Source of the DNA: Fimbriimonadaceae bacterium
GTDB lineage: Bacteria > Armatimonadota > Fimbriimonadia > Fimbriimonadales > Fimbriimonadaceae
Length of the DNA stretch: 64,000 bases
Direction: 5' to 3'
NCBI GenBank assembly: GCA_019638775.1
Contig: JAHBTD010000002.1
Location: 930,001-994,000 of the forward strand
Made by a program: the position numbers and the translations under genes
In this document: positions 17,221 to 24,773 of the stretch, piece by piece
Position numbering within the stretch: the stretch's first letter is position 1
Layout: the number at the start of each line of letters is the position of its first letter
Notes under the pieces: generated by a model
What the model was told of the DNA's origin: nothing
What the model saw: the letters and a program-made list of their open reading frames with translations, nothing else
The model's database searches: none

Positions 17221-17706
17221 ATGCCAAGACTCTTTATTGACTGGTATCGCAAGGGGCATTTTATTGGTTTCATGCAAGACATCCTTCTTGCGGTCGACCC
17301 CACGGAGGATCGTTTTGAATGGTTGGTAACGGACGTCGTTGCCCACACCCCCGATCAGACTTGGCTTGCCGAGCGGGAGTTTTCCGCTCCTACGTTTGAC
17401 CTTGTGCGGGCGATGAGCGAGGTGTCGGTCCAGTATCAGTTCGCTGTGTTTTCGGCGTTTCGACTTGCGGAGGCACCCGACCCGAACTTCCTTCCCGTCT
17501 ACCCAAAGATTGAAGACAGGCCGGTGCTCTGGACTCCCGATGTTGAGCCGCAGCATCCTAAGGCGCTCTTTGAAATCTTGCAATGCGACAACTGCTACGT
17601 TTGTGCGGCCTGTCGCGAAGATCGTTGGTTGGATTACATGAAGCGATGTTTCCCGGGCGCCACCATCGAAGACCCATTCCAACGGCCTTCGGGTGATGAG
17701 TCTTAG
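17221..17706 (+). CDS. Hypothetical protein
   Basis: A 161-residue soluble protein with no signal peptide that I do not recognise. It begins MPRLFIDWYRKGHFIGFMQDILL and has mixed alpha/beta character. A cluster of three cysteines near the C-terminus (QCDNCYVCAACRED) could bind metal but does not fit a standard zinc-ribbon spacing. The ATG at 17221 is preferred to a TTG six codons earlier. An opposing reading frame covers the same DNA, but the plus-strand protein has the more natural composition. Confidence 0.55.
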   Translation: MPRLFIDWYRKGHFIGFMQDILLAVDPTEDRFEWLVTDVVAHTPDQTWLAEREFSAPTFDLVRAMSEVSVQYQFAVFSAFRLAEAPDPNFLPVYPKIEDRPVLWTPDVEPQHPKALFEILQCDNCYVCAACREDRWLDYMKRCFPGATIEDPFQRPSGDES

Positions 17707-17838
17707 GTTCAAAATGGGCAATTGAGGGCCGAATGTCCCGAATGCGATGGACCCTTCCGATCTTATCGCCGTCTAACATGTGCAGGTCCTTGGCAAATGT
17801 GTCGGGACGGGCGGCGGCAAAAAAGAAAGGAGATTCCT

Positions 17839-18234
17839 ATGAAGATTCGATCTATAGCAGCACCTTGGCTCTTAGCAGCCGCGCTTAGCGCACCTATGCT
17901 CACGACATCGATGGCCGATGCTCAGAGCAGCAAGAGAGATTCGGTGGCGCACCGCCAAAAGACAAAGAACGAATGGCGAAACATCGCTATCGGCTCTGGA
18001 ATTGTCGCCCTGATCGGCTTGTCCGAGAAGAACGGCACACTCACAACCTTGGGTACCGTGGGTGCACTGTATGCGGCGAGCCGCTACGAGCATGACCGCA
18101 AGAGTCAGAGCAAGCTCCAGCGCGAGCGAGCCGCGCTCTATAGCCGCGAGCGATTTACCTACAAAGGCAAACGCTACGAGCGCAAGACTGTCATGAAGAA
18201 TGGCAAGAAGTACTACAAGCTCGTCCGTTGCTAA
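17839..18234 (+). CDS. Small exported basic protein
   Basis: A 131-residue protein with a clear signal peptide (IRSIAAPWLLAAALSAPMLTTSMADAQ). The mature part is strongly basic. After a KTKNEWRN segment comes a short hydrophobic stretch (IAIGSGIVALIGLS) and GTLGTVGALYAASRYEHDRKSQSK, then a C-terminal repeat of Lys/Arg/Tyr (FTYKGKRYERKTVMKNGKKYYKLVRC). The ATG at 17839 has AAGGAG seven nt upstream. A terminator follows. It may associate with the envelope or with anionic surface polymers. No family recognised. Confidence 0.7.
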   Translation: MKIRSIAAPWLLAAALSAPMLTTSMADAQSSKRDSVAHRQKTKNEWRNIAIGSGIVALIGLSEKNGTLTTLGTVGALYAASRYEHDRKSQSKLQRERAALYSRERFTYKGKRYERKTVMKNGKKYYKLVRC

Positions 18235-18274
18235 GAGTGGTCGGCGATAAACCGATTTCACACCCAACCCTTCC

Positions 18275-18312
18275 GCGAGCGATCCGAGTCACCCGGGTCG
18301 CTCGCTTCCTTT
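18275..18312 (+). terminator. Intrinsic terminator
   Basis: Stem GCGAGCGA-TCCG / CGGG-TCGCTCGC with a 7-nt loop (18275-18305), followed by TTCCTTTTA. It is 40 nt after the stop of the small basic protein. Confidence 0.8.
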
Positions 18313-18487
18313 TATCCCGGTCCATCTTCAAAAACTGGCGGATGAGTGTCCTCTGCCCTATCTGTAAGGCCCTGAAACTTCTTGAAATGTCGATATTCTG
18401 AGTTCAACGCGGTTCATTTTTTATATTTTCTAAATTTTTGACCCATTTTTTTAAGAAAACTTGAAACCTGCTGTGTCTTTTCTGCGA

Positions 18488-18498
18488 TAGTATGTGTG
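18488..18498 (+). promoter_or_regulatory. Candidate -10 box directly before the DUF2089 start
   Basis: TAGTAT at 18488-18493 ends 5 nt before the ATG at 18499. There is no Shine-Dalgarno sequence, so transcription may begin at the start codon (leaderless). The preceding 80 nt are very AT-rich. No clear -35 at 17 nt. Confidence 0.4.
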
Positions 18499-18906
18499 AT
18501 GAGCAAAGATTCGCAGCACACGTTGCCTCATCGCGATCCGATCTCGGGCAAGCCGCTCTATGTTTCAGAGCTGGCCTGTGAAGAGAGCGGCGTTACGATT
18601 CGAGGCAGATTCGCCATTCCGCCATATGCGCAACTTGACCCTGACCAAGCCCATTTTCTGGAGACTTTTCTTCGGTGCCGTGGGATGCTCAGCTCCATGG
18701 AGAAAGAGTTGGGCGTTAGCTATCCCACGGTACGGGCTCGTCTGGACGCCTTGCTGCAGGCGCTTGACCTGAAGCCGATTAAAGATGATACAAAGACCAA
18801 GGAGAAGCTGGAGGAGCGGAAGAGGAAGATCCTCGATGATTTGGAGGCCGGGAAGATCTCGGCTGATGAGGCTAAGCGGAAGATCAAAGAAGGTGTTAAG
18901 GCATGA
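18499..18906 (+). CDS. DUF2089-type regulator with HTH and SHOCT-like tail
   Basis: A 135-residue protein. The N-terminus DPISGKPLYVSELACEESGVTIRGRF and the block FLETFLRCRGMLSSMEKELGVSYPTVRARLDALL fit DUF2089, a bacterial family with a sigma-like helix-turn-helix. The usual N-terminal zinc-knuckle cysteines are absent here. The C-terminal helix KILDDLEAGKISADEAKRKIKEG resembles a SHOCT module. Its gene overlaps that of the DUF4097 protein by ATGA, so the two are co-translated. Such pairs often act together in envelope or stress regulation; DNA binding is inferred. Confidence 0.82.
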   Translation: MSKDSQHTLPHRDPISGKPLYVSELACEESGVTIRGRFAIPPYAQLDPDQAHFLETFLRCRGMLSSMEKELGVSYPTVRARLDALLQALDLKPIKDDTKTKEKLEERKRKILDDLEAGKISADEAKRKIKEGVKA

Positions 18907-20153
18907 AGGAAGAGATTCGAAGGATTATGAATCTGGTCAAAGAGGGCAAATTGAGCCCCGAGGACGCAGCGGAACTTATAGATGCATTCTCGAAGGAGTC
19001 TCAGGAGGAGACTTCCGAGGGAAACTCGCACAGCGAGGAGACCACGGGACAGTCCGGGGAGAAGAGCGGTCCTCAAACCCCTCCTCCGCCCCCGGAAGAC
19101 TCGACCCAGGGGAAATCGAAGGACCCTTTCAGAGGTTTTGTGGATATTGTGGAAGGCCTCGAAAAGCAGGTTCGCGAGTCCGTCGATTGGAAGAAGGTCG
19201 CCGATCAGGTGCGGGAAGGCACGAACAAGGGTTTCGAAGGGCTGAAGTCCTCCTTCGAGCAGATTAAGACGGGCAATTTCAGCTTTAGCGCGTGGGCATC
19301 GAGCGAAACGAAGGTTGTGGAGCTTCCTCTTATCGTCAGTGAGGAGAAGACTCTGCGAATCGAAAACCCCGTAGGCAATATCAAGGTCGTCGGGGGAGCT
19401 TCGAGTGGCTACGCCAAGGCTACGGCTAAGGTTCGGGGAAGCGACGATATGGACGCTCGGATGAAGGCCGACGGCTATACGCTCATCATTGAGGAGAGCG
19501 ACCACGAAGTGCTCATTCGCCAGCCTGATATGGCGGGTACGAGCGTCGATCTCGAGCTTTCTATTGAGGGCAAGTGCGCGGTGGAGATACACACCGGCTC
19601 GGGCGATGTCAGAGTCGAGAACACGGGCAAGGGCTGCCGGATCAATACTCAGTCGGGCGACACGTTCCTAAAGGGTCTGAACGGTCCGGTGGATGTCACC
19701 TGCCAGAGCGGCGATCTGCGCATCGATAACTCGTCAACGACGATGATGACTATCGAGAGCACGAGTGGCGACATCACCCTTTATGATGTGAAGGGGATGG
19801 TCCGGGCTCGCAGTGCGAGCGGCGACGTGGCGCTGAAAGAGTGCGCTGGAAAGTCGGTCTCGGTGGAGTCGGTTTCGGGCAATGTCTCGATCGACTTGGT
19901 TGAGCCGATTACGGGCTCGCTGAATGTGAGGAATGTCAACGGAAATGCAAGCATTGCAGTGCCGGATGGATCGGACTGCCGAGTCTCCCTTTCTACTCTG
20001 CGTGGGCATGTGCACTCGTCAATCGAGCTCGAAGATGAGGCGAAGACGGAGACGCACTTGACCGGCAAAATCGGTGAAGGGGCAGGAACGCTTGATGTCA
20101 GCGCGGTCAACGGCGACGTGAGCTTGGCGTTGAGACTGCATTCGGCTGTGTAG
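18903..20153 (+). CDS. DUF4097 beta-repeat protein (putative adhesin family)
   Basis: A 416-residue protein. The N-terminal 25 residues (IMNLVKEGKLSPEDAAELIDAF) repeat the SHOCT-like motif seen at the end of the preceding protein. A Pro/Glu/Ser-rich linker follows (about 30-75), then an amphipathic helix region (about 80-130). The rest is the DUF4097 fold: about ten short strands with a recurring SGDV/SGNV turn (GSGDVRVEN, QSGDTFLKG, TSGDITLYD, ASGDVALKE, VSGNVSID), expected to form a right-handed beta-helix. There is no signal peptide or membrane helix, so it is probably cytoplasmic. It overlaps the DUF2089 gene by 4 nt and is followed by a strong terminator. Confidence 0.88.
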   Translation: MKEEIRRIMNLVKEGKLSPEDAAELIDAFSKESQEETSEGNSHSEETTGQSGEKSGPQTPPPPPEDSTQGKSKDPFRGFVDIVEGLEKQVRESVDWKKVADQVREGTNKGFEGLKSSFEQIKTGNFSFSAWASSETKVVELPLIVSEEKTLRIENPVGNIKVVGGASSGYAKATAKVRGSDDMDARMKADGYTLIIEESDHEVLIRQPDMAGTSVDLELSIEGKCAVEIHTGSGDVRVENTGKGCRINTQSGDTFLKGLNGPVDVTCQSGDLRIDNSSTTMMTIESTSGDITLYDVKGMVRARSASGDVALKECAGKSVSVESVSGNVSIDLVEPITGSLNVRNVNGNASIAVPDGSDCRVSLSTLRGHVHSSIELEDEAKTETHLTGKIGEGAGTLDVSAVNGDVSLALRLHSAV

Positions 20154-20174
20154 CCGCTTCTTTGCAGAAATTGG

Positions 20175-20217
20175 ATAGGACCTGCCGGACTTGTTGTCCG
20201 GCAGGTCCTATTTTTTA
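20175..20217 (+). terminator. Strong intrinsic terminator
   Basis: Perfect 16-bp stem ATAGGACCTGCCGGAC (20175-20190) / GTCCGGCAGGTCCTAT (20196-20211) with a TTGTT loop and a T-run, 22 nt after the DUF4097 stop codon. Confidence 0.95.
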
Positions 20218-20343
20218 TCTTTGGCGGTGTTTCTGTGCCCCGTTTCTGCATTGTCGAAAAACGCTTTGCGGAGTGCGCTACCCCACCCCCTACCCCCTCC
20301 CCATTTCTCCTTCGTCGAAACAAGGAGGGGGTTCGACTGCTCG

Positions 20344-20447
20344 CAGTTGTAAGGGTGGTTAGGATTGTAAAGATTGTAAGGATTGTAAGGATTGTAAGGA
20401 TTGTAAGGATTGTAAGGATTGTAAGGATTGTAAGGGTAAGGCAAGAT
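20344..20447. repeat. Nonanucleotide tandem array (GGATTGTAA)
   Basis: About ten head-to-tail copies of a 9-nt unit, GGATTGTAA, the central ones perfect. The same unit recurs at 24645-24695 and, as isolated copies, at 61282-61298. Confidence 0.95.
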
Positions 20448-20460
20448 AGGCTTAGCACAG

Positions 20461-20491
20461 CCCAACGCCCAACGCCCAACGCCCAACGCCC
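20461..20491. repeat. Heptanucleotide array (CCCAACG)
   Basis: Four perfect CCCAACG units ending about 22 nt before the trmD start codon. The spacer from 20218 to 20343 holds only a CT-rich hairpin-like stretch (CTCCTTCGTCGAAACAAGGAG). Confidence 0.93.
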
Positions 20492-20513
20492 AAAAAAAGT
20501 ATCCTTCTCGCAC

Positions 20514-21257
20514 ATGCTGCGCATTGACTTTGTGACGCTCTTCCCTGAGATGGTGCTGGACGCCGTTGGGCACAGCATTCTCAGGCGAGCTGTTGACGCG
20601 GGCAAGGTCGGCTTTGGCGCAGCCAATCCGAGGGATTTCACCGAGGACAAGCACCGCACGGTGGACGATAAGCCGTTCGGGGGAGGGCCTGGGATGCTAA
20701 TGATGCCAGAGCCCGTAAGCCGGGCCATTGAGAGCCTGCAGCCTGGACCAAGCGCGGCTATCGTCATGACCGACCCCACCGGGGAGACTTTTCAGCAAAA
20801 GCATGCGGTCGAGCTAAGCCAGAAAGAGCAGGTGATCTTCCTTTGTGGACATTACGAGGGGATCGACGACCGCATCCGGCAAAAGTACGCCACGCATGTA
20901 TTCTCCATTGGCGACTTTGTGCTTACAGGCGGAGAATTGCCGGCGCTTGTGATGGCGGATGCGATCACAAGATTGCTTCCGGGCGTGCTGGGTGACAGCG
21001 ACAGTCTTACGATCGACAGCCACTCCGATGGACTGCTCAGCGCCCCCCAATACACAAAGCCCGCCGAGTGGAACGGAATGGCGGTTCCAGACGTTTTACG
21101 GTCTGGAGATCACGCCGCGATTGAGCGGTTCAAGCGTGAGCAGGCATTGAAGCTGACAAGAGACAGGCGGCCGGACCTATTTTGCCGGGCCCGTCTGGAT
21201 AAGAAAGATGTGGATATGCTATCCTTCAACGCTCGTCGGGAAGCTGATCGTGACTGA
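20514..21257 (+). CDS. trmD: tRNA (guanine-N1)-methyltransferase
   Basis: A 247-residue SPOUT methyltransferase that methylates G37 of tRNAs next to the anticodon, using S-adenosylmethionine. Family signatures are [49 protein letters not shown] and the knot segment [21 protein letters not shown]. The start is the ATG at 20514; the frame stays open upstream only because the repeat arrays lack stops. It heads the cluster trmD-rplS-lepB-ispH, and rplS follows after 23 nt, a very common bacterial pairing. Confidence 0.97.
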   Translation: MLRIDFVTLFPEMVLDAVGHSILRRAVDAGKVGFGAANPRDFTEDKHRTVDDKPFGGGPGMLMMPEPVSRAIESLQPGPSAAIVMTDPTGETFQQKHAVELSQKEQVIFLCGHYEGIDDRIRQKYATHVFSIGDFVLTGGELPALVMADAITRLLPGVLGDSDSLTIDSHSDGLLSAPQYTKPAEWNGMAVPDVLRSGDHAAIERFKREQALKLTRDRRPDLFCRARLDKKDVDMLSFNARREADRD

Positions 21258-21280
21258 GCGAACCTACGGAGATTATCCCC

Positions 21281-21634
21281 ATGTCGAAGGGCGCAATTTT
21301 AAAGAGTGTTGTTGAAGAGAGTATGAAGGCCGATCTGCCTAAGATGCGGCCGGGCGATACGGTGCGCGCCCACGTCAAAGTCCGTGAGGGCGGCAAAGAG
21401 CGAATCCAGGTTTATGAAGGCCTCGTGATTGCTTGCAAGAACGGCGGCATTGGCGAATCGGTCACCCTTCGCAAAATCAGCAACGGAGTCGGAGTCGAGC
21501 GAACCTTCCAGATTCACTCCCCGCTGGTAGCCAAGTTTGAGGTTCTGCGACACGGTATCGTCCGCCGAGCCAAACTGTTCTACATCCGCGATCGCGTTGG
21601 AAAGCGCGCCCGAATTCGAGAGCGACGTTCATAA
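21281..21634 (+). CDS. rplS: 50S ribosomal protein L19
   Basis: A 117-residue ribosomal protein at the 30S-50S interface. It contains [35 protein letters not shown] and the L19 core [41 protein letters not shown]. Length is normal. The ATG is at 21281. It lies between trmD and lepB; the next gene begins 6 nt after its stop, indicating co-transcription. Confidence 0.98.
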   Translation: MSKGAILKSVVEESMKADLPKMRPGDTVRAHVKVREGGKERIQVYEGLVIACKNGGIGESVTLRKISNGVGVERTFQIHSPLVAKFEVLRHGIVRRAKLFYIRDRVGKRARIRERRS

Positions 21635-21640
21635 ACTGCC

Positions 21641-22693
21641 GTGCTACCTTTTGCGCAAGCACAACCAAATAAGTTCGCCGATCTTATCGATACGCTTGCG
21701 CGTACCCCTCTGAGCAAGGTCGTTATCTTCGTCGTCATCTGTACGATCATCCGCATCGCGGTTTATCCGGTGCTGATGAAGACCCCGGCTCATCAGCGTG
21801 GCCTGGGCTATGGAGTCGCTCGGTTTGCGAATGAGATGCTCGATGCGATCATTTACGCGGGCGTCTTTGTTTTCCTGCTTGTGCGACCGTTTGGAGTCCA
21901 GACATTCCGCATTCCTTCGGAGTCCATGGTCAGTACGCTGCTTATTGACGACTTCCTAGTCATCAATAAGGCGGTGTATCGGTACTCCGATCCCAAGCCG
22001 GGGGATATCGTGGTCTTCAAGCCTCCGACTTACGCCTGCACCGCCGATCAGATTGATGAAGATGGACAGCCCAAGGTCGACTTTATTAAGCGATGTGTCG
22101 GTGTTGCCGGAGACGTCGTCGAAATTCGAAACGGCGTCTTGTTTCGCAACGGGCAGCCCGTAGACGAGCCTTTCCGAAACGGTATCAATCAGCTCGATTT
22201 CAAGCTTGTCAAATACAACGGCAGCTACACGACGTGGAAAGGACGCTACATTCCAGTCCAGTTCCGAGATCAGTATTACAACTGGTTCCTTGATGGAATC
22301 GCACAGGAGTTTGCGGTTGGTGGACTCCCTGAGGAGAGCAGCCCGGCTCCCTGGCAAAATAGCTGGATCACGACTTTTGACAAACTTTCGCCCGAGCAGC
22401 AAGAGCTTGAGGACGAATTGAGAAATTCAGAGCCCGCGGCAATCCCTAAAGGCTACTTCCTTATGATGGGCGACAATCGCCAGAGGTCGTTCGACGGTCG
22501 TGCTTGGGGACTGGTGCCGCGAGAGGACATCGTCGGGCGCGCAGAGGTGATCTGGTGGCCTGCGCGAAGAATGAAGAGCGAAAGAGGGCACGAGGGTCAG
22601 GGCACTGAATGGAACTGGCAGCGTACGCCCAGCATCCCGCTTGATCCGCCCGCTTCTGGACCCGGACTCGGTGGGCCGTCCCCGTCGAATTAG
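21641..22693 (+). CDS. lepB: Signal peptidase I
   Basis: A 350-residue membrane serine protease that removes signal peptides from exported proteins. A helix near residues 27-45 and a second at 68-82 anchor it. The nucleophile is Ser95 in IPSESM and the general base is Lys150 in DFIKRCVGVAGD. The final conserved box is GDNRQRSFDGRAWG. Between the lysine box and GDNR there is an insertion of roughly 90 residues compared with short bacterial enzymes (containing YTTWKGRYIPVQFRDQYYNWF), placed in the accessory beta domain. The start is a GTG 6 nt after rplS. With many exported proteins in this window it has obvious local substrates. Confidence 0.95.
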   Translation: MLPFAQAQPNKFADLIDTLARTPLSKVVIFVVICTIIRIAVYPVLMKTPAHQRGLGYGVARFANEMLDAIIYAGVFVFLLVRPFGVQTFRIPSESMVSTLLIDDFLVINKAVYRYSDPKPGDIVVFKPPTYACTADQIDEDGQPKVDFIKRCVGVAGDVVEIRNGVLFRNGQPVDEPFRNGINQLDFKLVKYNGSYTTWKGRYIPVQFRDQYYNWFLDGIAQEFAVGGLPEESSPAPWQNSWITTFDKLSPEQQELEDELRNSEPAAIPKGYFLMMGDNRQRSFDGRAWGLVPREDIVGRAEVIWWPARRMKSERGHEGQGTEWNWQRTPSIPLDPPASGPGLGGPSPSN

Positions 22694-22704
22694 CTCCCAC
22701 GAGT

Positions 22705-22716
22705 TACAATAAAGGC
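22705..22716 (+). promoter_or_regulatory. Candidate leaderless -10 box for ispH
   Basis: TACAAT at 22705-22710 lies 6 nt before the GTG start. It could give ispH its own leaderless transcript in addition to read-through from lepB. No -35 consensus is seen. Confidence 0.4.
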
Positions 22717-23664
22717 GTGGAGAAAATCCTTCTCGCTGCGCCACGAGGCTTTTGTGCCGGTGTGGCCTATGCGATCGAAGTCGTCGACTTAGCTCTCAAG
22801 GCCTATGGCCCGCCGCTTTATGTGCGCCATGCCATCGTCCACAACGAGTGGGTTGTGCAGAGCTTTGAGCAGCGTGGGGTTGTCTTCGTCGAAGACGTGA
22901 ACGAAATACCCGAAGGCATGCCGGTAGTCTTCTCCGCCCACGGCGTCTCTCCTCAGGTTCGTCAGACCGCCGAAGAGCGCAACCTACGCGTCATTGACGC
23001 CACTTGCCCGCTCGTAACGAAAGTCCACAACGAAGCCAAACACTACGCTCGCAAGGGCTATTACATGATCTATATCGGTCATGCTGGGCACGTGGAGGCC
23101 GAGGGCACGATGGGCGAGGCGCCCGGGCGAATGGTCTTGGTGGAAAACCCAGAAGACGCCGAAAAGGTTGAGATTCCCAACGATTGGGAGAAGCTTGCGA
23201 TCCTGACTCAGACCACCCTCAGTGTCGAGGAAGTACAAGAGACAATGGTCGTTCTGCGAAGGCGATTCCCGCGTATCGAGACCCCAAAGAAGGAGGACAT
23301 CTGTTACGCGACCACCAATCGGCAATCGGCGGTCAAGCAGATGGCGGATGCCTGCGATCTTCTTCTCGTAGTCGGGTCAAAGACATCCTCCAACTCCAAC
23401 CGATTGCGCGAGGTTGGGGAGGCGCTTGGGGCGGAGGCTCACCTGATCATGTCGCCGGAGGACGTGCGTCCCGAATGGCGAACGAACTACAGGATTGTTG
23501 GGCTTACCAGCGGAGCATCGACCCCTGAGCACCTTGTCGAAAGCATTATCGGGGAGCTGCTGCGCGACCGTCCGGAAGTGCCGGTGGAAGTGATTGAATC
23601 GGTTGCGGAAGACGTGCATTTTATGCCTCATCGCGACTTGATCCAGCTCGCTCAGTCGAGATAG
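22717..23664 (+). CDS. ispH: 4-hydroxy-3-methylbut-2-enyl diphosphate reductase
   Basis: A 315-residue iron-sulfur enzyme of the last step of the MEP pathway, which makes isopentenyl and dimethylallyl diphosphate. The three cluster-binding cysteines are Cys13 (PRGFCAGV), Cys97 (DATCPLV) and Cys196 (ICYATTNRQ). Substrate-binding His42 (HAIVHN) and His75 (SAHGVS), and GHAGHVEAEGTMGE, are all present. Length is typical. The GTG start is 23 nt after lepB. Its presence implies that isoprenoids are made by the MEP route. Confidence 0.97.
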   Translation: MEKILLAAPRGFCAGVAYAIEVVDLALKAYGPPLYVRHAIVHNEWVVQSFEQRGVVFVEDVNEIPEGMPVVFSAHGVSPQVRQTAEERNLRVIDATCPLVTKVHNEAKHYARKGYYMIYIGHAGHVEAEGTMGEAPGRMVLVENPEDAEKVEIPNDWEKLAILTQTTLSVEEVQETMVVLRRRFPRIETPKKEDICYATTNRQSAVKQMADACDLLLVVGSKTSSNSNRLREVGEALGAEAHLIMSPEDVRPEWRTNYRIVGLTSGASTPEHLVESIIGELLRDRPEVPVEVIESVAEDVHFMPHRDLIQLAQSR

Positions 23665-23744
23665 TTCTGCTTGCAGGGTTGCTGAATCTGATGGTCTGCG
23701 TACCTAGGACAGACTATCTCATCGTAATTTCAGCTTGACGGATA

Positions 23745-23830
23745 TGACGAACATCGGGTGCGTTCGTCAGCTTGCGGCTCCGATCATCATATTTGCAAAA
23801 CTGCTCGTGCAAATACGGAACAAAACCGTA
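23745..23830 (+). promoter_or_regulatory. Cluster of three inverted repeats upstream of the pseudopilin gene
   Basis: TGACGAAC/GTTCGTCA (23745-23752 and 23762-23769), TATTTGCA/TGCAAATA (23790-23797 and 23808-23815) and TACGG/CCGTA (23814-23818 and 23826-23830) lie one after another just before the start codon. They could be operator sites or a structured leader. No known riboswitch core is recognised. Confidence 0.4.
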
Positions 23831-23837
23831 TGCAGTC

Positions 23838-24644
23838 ATGAAACGACGCACTGCCTTCACTCTCATCGAACTTCTCGTCGTCATCGCCATCATCGCGATT
23901 CTCGCTGCGATCCTCTTCCCTGTTTTTGCACAAGCCAAGAACGCGGCGAAGAAGACGGCAAGCATTAGCAATATGCGCCAGGTCGGCACGGCGTCGATCC
24001 TGTATGTGGGCGACTATGACGACACCTCGCCTACGCTGTACTACTACGACGCGACGAACCTCTCGATTCCGAGCACGCAGGGCTTTTACTACTGGCCCGT
24101 GTTGCTTCTCCCGTACACCAAGAATGAGGCGATCTTCCTTTGCCCCAACGACCGCGATGAAGATCCGGTGCTTCAGGACTCTCAGGGGCGCGGGCGATTT
24201 GACCCTCAGAACGAGCTGCACTATTACATCATGGGGGCGAATCCAAGCTACGGCTACAACTATCGCTACTTCACAACACAGATCAATACGCCTGATCCGA
24301 ACGGAAGCAATCCGACTCCGTTCTACTATGTGGGCAAGAATCTGAGCGAGATCCAGTCAACCGCCGACACCGTTCTCTATGGCGAAGCCACGATGAAGGA
24401 CAAGGCGCGTCCGGGCGGTGGCACGATCACCTCAACGATTGGATATTCGCGAATTGAGCCGCCGACGCGATGGACCGGTGTTTGGCCTCACGCAGCGGCA
24501 TTTGGGCAGCTGTGGCCCCGATACAATCGGGATGTGGTCAACGTCGTTTGGGCGGATTCTCACGTGAAGGCGACGCCGCTGAAGTCGCTACGAGGTCCAG
24601 CCTCGAACCTGGATCAGTACTGGAACGGTGGGGGGATTCAGTGA
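23838..24644 (+). CDS. Type II secretion-type pseudopilin (prepilin N-terminal motif protein)
   Basis: A 268-residue protein. RRTAFTLIELLVVIAIIAILAAILFPVFAQ is the class III prepilin leader plus the hydrophobic polymerisation helix, cleaved after the residue before Phe by prepilin peptidase. The rest is Tyr/Asp/Pro-rich with SNMRQVGTASILYVGDYDDTSP and a C-terminal WADSHVKATPLKSL, the H-x9-DG-like ending of the DUF1559-type pseudopilins abundant in Planctomycetes and Armatimonadota. No secretion ATPase, secretin or prepilin peptidase is nearby, as is usual for these orphan pseudopilins. The ATG at 23838 places the leader correctly. Confidence 0.93.
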   Translation: MKRRTAFTLIELLVVIAIIAILAAILFPVFAQAKNAAKKTASISNMRQVGTASILYVGDYDDTSPTLYYYDATNLSIPSTQGFYYWPVLLLPYTKNEAIFLCPNDRDEDPVLQDSQGRGRFDPQNELHYYIMGANPSYGYNYRYFTTQINTPDPNGSNPTPFYYVGKNLSEIQSTADTVLYGEATMKDKARPGGGTITSTIGYSRIEPPTRWTGVWPHAAAFGQLWPRYNRDVVNVVWADSHVKATPLKSLRGPASNLDQYWNGGGIQ

Positions 24645-24695
24645 GGTAAGGATCGTAAGGATTGTAAGGATTGTAAGGATTGTAAGGATTGTAAA
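24645..24695. repeat. Nonanucleotide tandem array (GGATTGTAA), second locus
   Basis: Five or six copies of the same 9-nt unit as at 20344-20447, beginning immediately after the pseudopilin stop codon. An inverted, imperfect copy (CCTTTACAATCCTTACG) lies at 24751-24767. Confidence 0.93.
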
Positions 24696-24735
24696 GAGGG
24701 AGGTCGGTATTTCATCTGAAATACCGACCTCCCTC
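24696..24735. terminator. Bidirectional hairpin between convergent genes
   Basis: Perfect 19-bp repeat GAGGGAGGTCGGTATTTCA (24696-24714) and its complement (24717-24735) with a 2-nt loop. It separates the pseudopilin and redoxin genes. No T-run, but the stem is very strong. Confidence 0.7.
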
Positions 24736-24773
24736 ACCGTTCCTTACTCCTTTACAATCCTTACGATCACCAG

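Noticed and set aside
17161-17721. A long minus-strand reading frame opposite the hypothetical gene at 17221-17706
   Set aside because: The plus-strand product has a more natural composition, and the minus frame gives no recognisable pattern or start signal.
20344-20447. The GGATTGTAA array as a CRISPR
   Set aside because: The units are directly adjacent with no spacers and are only 9 nt long.
20235-20513. Upstream extension of trmD by 93 codons
   Set aside because: It translates terminator-like and tandem-repeat DNA; conserved TrmD sequence begins at the ATG at 20514.
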